Below, in pieces: positions 54,301 to 64,000 of a stretch of 64,000 nt of DNA. Position numbers and translations under genes: made by a program. Numbering within the stretch: the first letter of the stretch is position 1; the number at the start of each line of letters is the position of its first letter. The stretch comes from Dipetalonema caudispina (Eukaryota; Nematoda; Chromadorea; Rhabditida; Onchocercidae). Location: the NCBI GenBank assembly GCA_013365325.1, contig JABVXV010000008.1, positions 62,001 through 126,000 on the forward strand, in the 5' to 3' direction. The notes under the pieces are model-generated. The model saw only the letters and a list, made by a program, of their open reading frames with translations. It was not told the origin of the DNA and made no database searches.

Positions 54301-56762
54301 TCTTTTAATGGTATTAGAAGTTTTGGCTATTAACATTAATTGATTGATTGAACTTGGTTAAACTTTTTGTTAGAATTGATGGCAAATTATTGTTAATTCT
54401 TAAATGATGAGTGAAAATAAAGAAAAAGCATAAGTAATTAAGCAACAAATATTTTACGAAATAATTCCTTTCAAAAATGAAGCATAAATATTATAGAAGT
54501 TATTGTCAGTAGCATTAGTAATAGCTGTTACATCTTTTCTGAAAGTAACGGTAATTAACACAGTAAAGGTACTGGTGACTAAAGACTAATGATAATTAGT
54601 AATTAGCAATTGATAACAAGTATTTGATTATCGGTACCTCTCAGTTCGATGGACTCTATACCAAAAATATTTTAAACATTCCTTTATACCTCTTTGCTAG
54701 TTTTATTCAATTTCTAACAAGCAAAAAGTTGTAGCTAGTGGATACAGTGGATTGAAACTTACTTTCTTCTTAAAAATGTCAAAATCTGAAGTAAGATTTC
54801 AAAACCATCTACCTATCAGTTCCTTGTATTTTGCTATTTTTTAAATTATTGGAAGAAGAAACGTTTTCTTTTTTTTTCTAGTGGATGTTAGCGTATGCAA
54901 AGAGCAGACAAAGAGAATGATAGGAAAATTTTAAAAATATACAGTCATGTTAACAGCATTCAGAATGCACTGTTAGGTACTTCTTTTTCGCATGCTATAA
55001 TTCCCAAAAAAATTCCCGAAATTTAACTTTTTTATATAATAGGAGTCAATCTGTTTAAAATATCAGGTATTATGGTAGAATAATTTCTTTTTAAAAACAA
55101 ACAATATTTGCTAACAATAAGTTTGCCTTCCTCGCTGAGGCGTTGTCCAACTGCGAATACATCTTCGCTCACTTCGTTTTCGTTTTCTGAGAGTTCGCTC
55201 GACGTAATTGTTGATTCGAGGCCACAAAATTCTTTTTGCGTCACTTCACGTTTGTAAATTACATGTAATCCGGGGTCTGAGTCTAAATTTTTATAAGATT
55301 TAATACTGTAATCATATCTGAGCAAGCAAATAAGTATAAAAGGCAAAGAGTAAATTAACATCAATTATTTAGGCTTTGCATATCTTCATGTATTTTCCCT
55401 ATCAACAAACCATATCAAACTACATGTCTTTGTCCTTTTATTTTCATTAGTATTTTATAAAATTGCTTTCGAACTAAATAAAATCGGCAATAACTTGAAA
55501 ATTTAATGGAATAGTCCTTGAAAATTAGTAAAGAGTACCGTTCCGGTTATTCTGATCAAATCGATGAGTATGACGATCGGGTAGTGGATGTAACACGTAA
55601 ACCTCATCTGGCATCACAATTATGCCTTTCTAAAAAAATTATTATTTAATATATTGAGTTAAAATTTTCAGATCATAAAAATATATGAATATTTTTCCTT
55701 AAGTTTTGAAATTGTGAAATTTAAAAAAAAGTGCCGTCCACCGTCTAATATTTTACCAAGATTTTGTACGCTTACCTCTTTATGGATATAAAGATTTTTA
55801 TAAGTGATCTCATTATTTAACGTTTTATGTGCACAAAAAAATCCCCTCAAAAAAAAAAGAAAATTACTTATTTTTATCTTACCTGTATCTTTTATCTGCA
55901 AAAAGAATGTTTTGAATGAAAAATCAAAAAATGGAATCTTTTTTAACTGCTCCTTGATGCTAAGGCCTATTTTGTATTATCTGTATCCAATATTTCCATT
56001 AAGTAAAGTTTGGTTTTTCAGCTATTTTTCAGTCTACAGTTCTGTACACTAAGTTCATTTCCTTCCACCAGAAATGAACTAATAAACATTTAATTTTATG
56101 TATAATAAATCAATTCGGACAATAAAGAATGTTTCAAAAAAAGAAACAAAGAATGGCTAAGTTTGCTATTTTTTGAATATTTGCAGAGAATTTCTATGAA
56201 CCATTAGCTTATCCATACCTCTCATTTTACATAAGCGCAAAAAGTATGGAATATTTTTAGTTTTTCTCAAACTTTATTGTAATTTGCTTAATTTATTTAC
56301 ATTTCCTTCCATCCGTTCATCAACTATTTATTACTTGAAGTAACTAAACTAATTAAAGCATCACTAGTTAGACTTCAAAGGTTTTTATATCTTATCATTT
56401 GTATGAAAAATAACTTTTGATAATCGATAACCGAAAACTAATTTTAGTAAGCAAATAAGTAATATAAACATAATGTAAGCAATATTCAGCACTAACGAGA
56501 TTCCCATCACAGTTACTGATAGCTGCGTATACTTCTTCTGATTTATGCTGATAATGACAACTGGCTGGTGATCGTCCAATATTTAACCTTCCACCACCGT
56601 TCTCATTCCGGAAAACAGTCTTCAAGTGTGGTGATACTAGCGATTGAATGGTTGGCTGTAGCGTCAAGTTTATTTGCTTTTTGTGAACAGTTATGCGAAG
56701 CAACTTTAATTGACCATTTTTTGAATACTCCGCTTCCGGGTATAGTTCTTCGTGTTGAGGTA
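45350..56762 (-). CDS. ADAMTS-family secreted metalloprotease with seven thrombospondin type-1 repeats (ADT-1/ADT-2-like); 5' end missing
   Basis: Extracellular zinc protease expected to cut matrix or cuticle-associated proteins. Seventeen exons join in phase to 952 residues: 56762-56497, 55629-55539, 55282-55116, 53793-53599, 53119-53001, 52762-52616, 52533-52405, 52269-52137, 50064-49882, 49595-49386, 48755-48636, 48528-48344, 47830-47604, 47423-47281, 47110-46974, 46759-46488, 45486-45350. Order: prodomain ([21 protein letters not shown]), catalytic domain from about 53793 with zinc site HELGHSVGMRHD split by the intron at 52616/52533 and Met-turn HIMSSS, disintegrin-like module ([20 protein letters not shown]), then seven TSP1 repeats with WSxW motifs for C-mannosylation. 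Stop at 45350-45352. The first exon (signal peptide) is unresolved; the 56762 exon needs a predecessor ending in phase 1. I expect an ADT-2-like protein of about 1000 aa but did not verify orthology. Confidence 0.9.
48116..48138 (+). repeat. Poly-T tract, 23 bp
   Basis: A homopolymer run in an ADAMTS intron (47831-48343). Confidence 0.95.
51051..51150. other. 100-N assembly gap
   Basis: Exactly 100 N inside the ADAMTS intron 50065-52136. The flanking bases show no obvious shared sequence, unlike the gap at 36.0 kb. The disintegrin-like reading continues directly across this intron (GYRQ to [10 protein letters not shown]), so no coding exon appears to be lost. Confidence 0.97.
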
Positions 56763-58013
56763 CTATAAACAGGAGAAAGTTTCATCATTTTTTTAAAATT
56801 AAACAGCATTTAATAGAAAGTAAGAAGGCATGCAATTAAAGCTATGACTTAATTTCGATTCACTTTATCCACCACAATTAAACATTAAACAATTATTACT
56901 GCTAATCTTTTCACTGCATTACAGTACTTTGATTCAAATGTTGTATCATTTTTTAAAAGCTTTCGAAAATATTTCTTTCAAACTGCTTAACTAAAATAAA
57001 TGTGCAATATATTTTGCAGTTACTATAACTTAATCATTAAACACTTTTTAAACCAACTTCGCAAGGTTACTGTTATTGATGACAAGCAACGGAATTGAAA
57101 TTTTTCAAATAAATAAATATTCATTTCTACCAGTGAATCATTTGTTACCTATCTTTTGTTACTTCATATAACGATTGAACTAGGAGTTTTTCCCTGTTAA
57201 TATTATATTTTAATAAACGCAAAAGTAGCTGCTGAAGTTTTAGCAAAAAAAAGAAAACTCTTCTATAAGCACTATTTTCTAACACAAGATTGTCAATGAA
57301 AATCAAATTTACTTGATCATACGTCACTAACTAATGCATTATTTTCCACTCAATACTACAATCGGTTGATTAGAAAAACGTTCTATTGTCACAAACTAAA
57401 AGAATAGATGATACTTTATCCGTTAACTTTCAACTGTAATTTATTTATCATCATAAATTATCGGAGTTTACAGGTGTTCCTAGCACGTAGTCATATGTTA
57501 CCTACTTTTTCATGAAGAAGCATAACACTAAATTATAGTTTTATAAGATGATTCTGATCAACTCTCACATTTCTGACCCTGAAATATTAGTGCATGGTAC
57601 TATTTTAGTATTGAATATAAATAAGTAAATGATAGGAGTACCATCAGAGAAAGTATGCACACCAAATGTATATCGCAATTCTTCCGCTGAGAGAAACGGC
57701 GCTGTTGTTGTTTCTATTAACTGTAATTAATAATTTTCATTTTGACCAGAGTAAATTGTTTGTTTATGACATATTTATTTGCTGCAACTTCCACAGTTTT
57801 TCTGTTCACTTTACTGTTTGTCGAAGAGTTCAGTGTATATTAAATAGTACTTTATCATATTAATATTTCGCTTTACGAAACATACTGTAAAAAATACGGC
57901 AATGTACATTTTCTAATTAATTGAGAAATTTTAGGAGAAAATTGAGGAAAAGAAATTAACAAATAAATAATGTGTCTATAATTTCTTTTAATTTGTATGT
58001 GTCATAGTTGGCT

Positions 58014-58178
58014 AATAATCATAAATAGTTTTAAAGTTCATCAATAATCGTAAATAATTTAAAATCTTTTCAATGGTCATAAATAATTTTATAGTTGAAT
58101 AACAATCACAAATAATTTTATAATTATTTAATAATCATAAATAATTTTATATTTATTCAATAATCGTAAATAATTCGC
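58014..58178. repeat. Minisatellite, about 5.7 copies of a 29-bp unit
   Basis: Five units of exactly 29 bp begin at 58014, 58043, 58072, 58101 and 58130, each starting aataatcataaataattt or a close variant, followed by a partial sixth. A lone related copy lies near 58284. The region is non-coding and extremely AT-rich. Confidence 0.9.
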
Positions 58179-59798
58179 ATGTAAATTAAAGCTTTAATTC
58201 AGTTTGTGACTATTTACCTTGATAGTTTGATTATAATAACTAATATGATGTTATAAATACGGAACTTCAATAAATAATTATCCAATAATCACAAATAATT
58301 TTGAACCACGGAACTAAAAAAAGGACTGGGAACAGAAACATAATTAGAGGAAAACCGGAAATAAAAATTTGAGTTTAAAGTTAAGAACAAATAGAACGAC
58401 CAAGTAATATATTCCAAGGTCATTTGTCCTACTTTTTCAGCACTTGAAGTCATTTTGAGATCAGAGTTCACATTACCTTCTCATAATTCTTCATATCGCT
58501 TGTCAAAGCATTACGATGTAATGTACAATAAAAAATTGCGCGAAAAAATTTTACCAGGAAAAATGTACCGATGAGAAGAGGAAAATCTGATTAAAATGAG
58601 TAGCGATACTTGAAATGATCCAGGCAAGTCATTGTAAAGCGGAAAACAAAATTAGAAGTGAAATGCATAAAAAAAGCAATTTTTTGAACATTTGAGTAAA
58701 ATAAACTTGTGAGAATAAAAAAATTTAAAATTAAAAAGCCAGAAAGTTATTCGACAAAGGATGACAATTCAGCATTCGAAAAAAGATTTTATGCCGTAAA
58801 GCATTTCCAAAATTACAGTTGTTTGTTAACAGGTAAAAAAGTCCAGATTCTTGTGTGTGATTAAAGCAGGTCAATTGTCAACTTAATGACACAGAATCAC
58901 CTTGGCAATTAGTAATCCCTACCGGAAAATGATGCATTTGCCGCATCACCGGAAATATGTCCCATCTGCAAAAGTGCATTCCGACGTGTATTTAAAACTT
59001 TTTCAAAGAACATTAAAATGTCTCCCACACCAACATTATTGATGATCTTCGAGCTTTTAGAATTAAATTCAATTAAAAAAGAGAGAATACAAACAAAGTC
59101 TGGGAGTTTAATTTAAAAATTATAAAAAATAATGTTTTCAAGTCAGAATTATATAATTTTCCGTCCAAAATTTTTGTTAAAAATAATAGAAAAATGTCTC
59201 CTTCCCTTTTTCATATGTACAACGATTACTTTATGACTAAAGTCGCAGAAAACGAAATTCTAGTAGGTTTTGTAATTATTTCCGTTATTCTTAAATTTTA
59301 TTTGAGATTCGTTACTTACTTCTTTCGTACTAATGAATGTGAATTCCTTCGCATTTTCCAATTGAAAAAAACGAAATTAACCCAGGTAATGAGTTGTAAA
59401 AATTAAAACAAAATTGCTATTGAATATTGAGAAATTTTATTAAAAAGAGATGCGCTCCAAACAGGAAGTACCTAAGATAAGCAAAAAGGTATATTTTTTT
59501 TATTCAAAACAACGTACGTTCATTTAATCATTTAATCATGAAAATACGGATTAGAATTATAAATATATCTATTTGCGAGACAAGATAGTGAAGTGATACA
59601 AATTAAGGTACCAATACTTGTAACAGAATCCTTTAGTGGTGCAAAGTATTCTTGTGGTTCTACTGATTGCACAGTACATTTAAATGTTAGTATATACCTA
59701 CCTGATAGTAAGAAGTGAGAAGGAAAAAGTAAAGGAGAAATGGAAAAGTCACTTCCGTTTCCTTTACAGGCATAATAAGCAGAAACAGTAATCGTTGT

Positions 59799-59800
<2 letters not shown>

Positions 59801-59837
<37 letters not shown>

Positions 59838-59838
59838 G
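59801..59838. repeat. GTT/AAC trinucleotide microsatellite
   Basis: About 12 to 13 copies of TTG/AAC. Read on the minus strand it would encode poly-Asn or poly-Thr, depending on frame, but no gene model supports translation. Confidence 0.95.
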
Positions 59839-60237
59839 ACTGGCTGAGGTTGAAATGAACTGTGTGAAACACCGTGCTTTAGTGCTTGTTTGGTATCGAA
59901 GACACGAAAAAAAAACGGTGATGAATAGGAGGTGGCACTTTTCACTGTTAGGCCTTAGGTGTCGCTATTCGTCGTGTCTTGTCGTTACCGTTATCGATGC
60001 CGTTACCGTTGTCGTTGTTGTAATTACTATCTTTTATTCTTGATGATGAAGTTAATGATTGTAATACGGTATAAATAGCACCGTTTGCCTATTCATTTAA
60101 TCAGTTGATAATGATGGAGATAGGATGGGGATGGTGATGATAATGATGAAGATGATTGCAATCAAAAACCAATGGGAGTAGAGTAATTTTAAATTTGGAA
60201 AAGACGAGAATGGAAGGCAGAACATAAAGGAAGGATA

Positions 60238-60335
60238 GGAAGAAGACGAAGAAGAAGAAGAAGAAGAAGGAGGAGGAGGAGGAAAAGGAGGTGGAAGAGG
60301 AGGAGGAGGAGGAAAAGGAAGAAGAAGGACAATTA
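60238..60335. repeat. Polypurine GAA/GGA low-complexity tract
   Basis: About 100 bp of imperfect GAA and GGA triplets, all purine on the plus strand. The minus strand reads as a Ser/Phe-rich frame that I regard as spurious. Confidence 0.9.
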
Positions 60336-61142
60336 GCGAGAAGCAAGTTCAGGAATTCGGAAAGCAGAAAGTCATTAAAAAAAAAAAGAAGCAATGTATG
60401 ATGCAACAAGAGAAACACCATCACTGGATTATCTGCATAAAAAAAAAAAGCTCTTTTATTTAGGAAAGAATTGTAGTTAGGAAAGTTTTCGTTAATAAAT
60501 AACTGTTTCCAGTTTAATTATCTCTCATTTATCCAATTTGGTTAACAACGGCAGCCGCCGGAAAACATCTCAGAAATACAGAAATTTTCATGGGAGCTCG
60601 TATGATCCTGTGATTTTTTTTTTTTTCGTTTTCCTCTGCAAAACACATTTTTCATTAATTTTTGATACTGAAACCCTTTGATAAATTGTATTAAGTAAAT
60701 AGATAATTAGAGGCAGCTGTTTCATTCATATAATAGGATAATTAATATTTTAAAAAGATGGAATTAGTTTTAGGCACTTTTTTTAGAATACCTCATATTG
60801 AGCATATCAAAGTTTGATAAAGAAAGTTGCAACTGCTGATTATTAAATATGTGAAATAAGTTAGCTTGCAATGAAAATATTAGCTTGTTTGATTCTCCAA
60901 ACATTTTAATGAAATTGTCATATCCTTAAAAATGATTATACAATCGTTTGTCGAAGTTTTTGACATGACAAATTAAAGTTTCTATAGAAGGAATATCGGT
61001 GTCAAAGTGTGTATGCAGAAGAACTATTTCGAAAGACCGTCGCTTTTCGTAGTATGGAAAAGGGACGGAAAGTTTTATTGTAAGGTGTTTCACAACACTT
61101 ATGTCGCCTTTCTGAGTATTCGGCATGATATGTATATGTATG

Positions 61143-61145
61143 TAT

Positions 61146-61192
<47 letters not shown>

Positions 61193-61217
61193 GGTATGTG
61201 TGTGTGTGTGTGTGTGC
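61143..61217. repeat. TG dinucleotide microsatellite
   Basis: About 75 bp of TG repeats with a few interruptions (gcgtgggta in the middle). Confidence 0.95.
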
Positions 61218-64000
61218 CAACACGAGGACGTATGTATATATCGTCGTTACATATGCCTTTATTGAAAAATTTAAAACGGCGACTTGAAATAATGATGATC
61301 TACCTAAAGAACAAAGAGTGTGGCAGTAATTGTCAATGGCTACAAAAGTGGTAAAACGATCGCGACAGTGTTGGTGACATATTATAATGTCGTTGAAATT
61401 TGCTCACCTTTAAGAAACTTTTGATTTCTTGATGTAAAGAAGATGAAGGAAAGGTGACAGGAAACGGTTCTGTCAGCATAAATGTACCGCCACCTGTATT
61501 TAATACTCTTTTCCTCAATCCTCAATTTTCCTACATTGCAAAAATCAAAAATAATCGCAAGAAATGAGCTCAAAAAAAGCAAACAAGCGAAGTTTGCAAG
61601 TCTATTTCACCTTTACATCAGAAAATATAATTATTTATTGCTGTATCTGCATATAATAACAATGTTTTAGAATCATCGTAATTTTATTCGTTCAATTTTT
61701 GATATCAACAAATGGAAACAACAAATTTAAAAAAGAGTGTATTTTAAAGGAGAAAACAATTTTTAAGTGGACCACTGCAGACAGAGATTGCAGAAGTCAT
61801 TCTATACTTTGTGTACAAGAAATGATAGGCTTACCAATCATTTTATTTCCTGGAAAAATTCTTGTTAAAAATTACAACAACATTTTCAACGACCGGAAAT
61901 GAGAAGGGTGCAAATGAATCAGGCATTTAACTTCAACAAATAACAATACTACTTGTCTGCGGGCTAATGCGTAAATGTGGTAGTATTTGATTAACTGCTT
62001 GAATTGTTGAGAAATATTTGAATTTATTAGACAATTATATTGAATACATTGCTATAAACTTTACAAAAAAAGCCAAATTTTCATCCTTTTTCTTCTTTCA
62101 CTTTGCTTTGCATCCATCGCCATTAAATTACCCAAAATATTGACAATATTATAAATTGAATTTATGAAGTAATTATTTTAATTTTGGGAAAATTTTTAGA
62201 ATACGGTTGCTTCTCAAAACATTGTCTTTTTCTTGAATTTTTTCATTTACAAAAAGAAGTAATTAGAATAAAATCACTGAAGATTGAATGAGCACCGTTA
62301 ATCACTTCCTTAATTGCACACGTGACGATTCTACGGCTCTATACAACAAAGGCCGATAAGGCTGATCTGTTGAGTTTATTCGTTTAACATCCTAACAAGC
62401 CACTTTATAGGTATTCAAGTTCACATAAAATTATTTCAGATATATTGGCGAAATTTAATTCTTTTCTCACTTAAAATTTAGAAAATTAGGCTGCGTGAGG
62501 AAACTTCGGAAGATTGTGCAACAAATTTTCATTGAATCTTTTCTTCTCATTGATCAACACAATATGCAAAATAACTGAGTGACAGAGTAAACAATGAAAG
62601 TACGAAATATGGAAACTTGCAAAAGTATTGACTTTTTATTTAGATCATATCGCATGTGAATCAGTGAATGAACAATATTTCCCGGCTAATAATCGAAATA
62701 TCATTTACTTCGGAAATGATGAGAAAATAATCATTTAGCAAAAAAATATTGTTGTATTTCTTCCTTATCCTGCTACAAATCACTAAAAATCCCCTTATCA
62801 TTACTGCTGTTCCCGTTAACACTAATACTCACTTCCGGCTGATTTTCCTTTGATTTCTGATCGACGGCCATAAATAATTTGCTGGGATACAGCGGTAGAA
62901 CTCATTGTTATGTCGTCCGTCGACATCGCCTTTTACCGCCACATTTAGCATTTCCCATCCTCACGATGAAACCGCAATTAATGTATATCATTTTCTGTGT
63001 TCTAAACTCTTCTTTTCTCTTCCTTTCCTCCTTTTTGATCGTATTTTCAATTTATCATTACACAGAAAACTCTCATTTTACAGTAAAAATTCAATACAGA
63101 TGTAATGGAAAGAGAATGAATTGAAGGATTTGCAAAGATTGACAAAATTGTTTTTCCGTTTCGAAAAAACACATTAATAATGATTGAACTGAGATAAACA
63201 AAAATATTGATAGAAAAAATGAGATAGCAAATGATATTATTAATAAGGATCAGGGGGGGGAATGATACATGAAGACCTTGGCGACTTTGAATCTTTCTTC
63301 AAGATTAACTCAAATGATAAGGTATTGAAATTTTTAAAACCATTTATCTTCAGGTTGAAAATTAATTTTTCATTGATTCTATCATTTCAAGGCATGAAAT
63401 AATTAACATGTCATACATATAGATATGACAAATAACCTATTATAAATGCATATGTAATATTTAAGACATTTTAAAGAAAAAAATATGCATGACTACCAAT
63501 TTTATCGATTTTCTATTGACCCTGAAATTAAAGCTTCCTTTTTAAAATTTGTTACATCTCAAATTTCGAAAGAAAAATTCTCTGTCAAATTTCTTCAATA
63601 AAATAATTCACATCTTGTTGGGACAACCAGCGTTACAAACATTTTCTCGAAAGCAACAATAAACAGTTTTAGTAACTTTAATATGAGATCGTATTTGCTG
63701 ATAAACGATTATATCAGAAAATATCGGTGGTTTATTAAATATTGTAATGGGAAGTTATTAAGAATGAGCCATTCCAAAGCGTATAAAATTATTACGAAAA
63801 TGCATTTTGAGTTAGCTTTCTGTTGTGTCCGACAAATTCAACACAATTGACATAAAATTTATTTAAATCTGAACTTTCATAAGCGGAAAAATTCCATTAT
63901 ATAGCCAATTAAGTGAAGTGAAACATTGATTTATATTATGAAATTTTTGATTTTTTTATTTTTCAAGCAAAATTTTTTTCTTCGAAGTGTCAAACTCCAT

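Larger units (their letters stand above)
56763..64000. other. Right-hand region: simple repeats, probable unresolved 5' end of the ADAMTS gene
   Basis: No complete gene can be read. Two minus-strand segments look like possible leader exons of the ADAMTS gene. 59773-59702 has a true ATG, 24 residues with a hydrophobic run (FPFLLYFFLL) like a signal peptide, and a consensus donor CAG/GTAGGT, ending in phase 0. 57231-57149 has a good acceptor and donor, starts in phase 0 and ends in phase 2 (NREKLLVQSLYEVTKD). They fit each other, but the second does not fit the phase required by the 56762 exon, so the model does not close. The remainder is AT-rich low-complexity sequence and microsatellites. 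Confidence 0.35.

Noticed and set aside
60101..60424. Minus-strand frame with Leu/Phe-rich start and Ser-rich tail, resembling a signal peptide
   Set aside because: Encoded by the polypurine tract and flanking low-complexity DNA; composition explains it.
61007..61354. Plus-strand frame of 115 codons with a Cys-Val run
   Set aside because: The run is the TG microsatellite read in one frame; no gene evidence.
61333..61582. Minus-strand segment ending in a good donor (AAAG/GTGAGC) as the first ADAMTS exon
   Set aside because: One frame ends in the required phase 1 but has no ATG; it would begin at TTG. It cannot be the initiating exon without a further upstream exon.

Overview
The window looks like nuclear DNA of a parasitic nematode, most likely a filarial (clade III) worm. 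It is AT-rich, its genes are split into many short exons by introns of about 50 to 2000 bp, and several genes start just after a 3' splice site, as expected for spliced-leader trans-splicing. The encoded proteins match nematode families (CDK-4, ATG-16, MDT-27, UBC-17, an ADT-type ADAMTS). No bacterial operon, CRISPR, IS element or viral gene is visible. I built gene models by joining exons by hand, requiring GT/GC-AG borders and matching reading phases, so terminal exons are less certain than internal ones.

Layout. 0.6-4.5 kb (-): 3' end of an unidentified membrane protein, with possible further exons up to 9.2 kb. 10.0-12.6 kb (-): cyclin-dependent kinase CDK-4. 13.2-18.8 kb (+): autophagy protein ATG-16, sharing a divergent promoter region with cdk-4. 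18.9-23.5 kb (-): a complete cytochrome P450, tail to tail with atg-16 (91 bp between stop codons). 24.8-26.2 kb (-): small RING-finger protein with a hydrophobic C-terminal tail. 26.8-29.4 kb (-): Mediator subunit MED27. 30.2-32.2 kb (-): an unrecognised protein with an in-frame minisatellite. 33.6-35.6 kb (+): NSE3/MAGE subunit of the SMC5/6 complex. 36.0 kb: a 100-N gap flanked by a 121-bp perfect duplication. 36.4-41.3 kb (-): UBC-17, the BRUCE/BIRC6-type E2 enzyme. 45.4-56.8 kb (-): a secreted ADAMTS protease with seven thrombospondin repeats; a second 100-N gap lies in one of its introns. 56.8-64.0 kb: mostly simple repeats and low-complexity DNA, probably holding the unresolved 5' end of the ADAMTS gene.

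The genes do not form one pathway. They are mainly conserved housekeeping and developmental genes: cell cycle, autophagy, transcription, genome maintenance, ubiquitin conjugation and extracellular matrix remodelling. The two least explained loci are the repeat protein at 30.2-32.2 kb and the membrane protein at the left edge.
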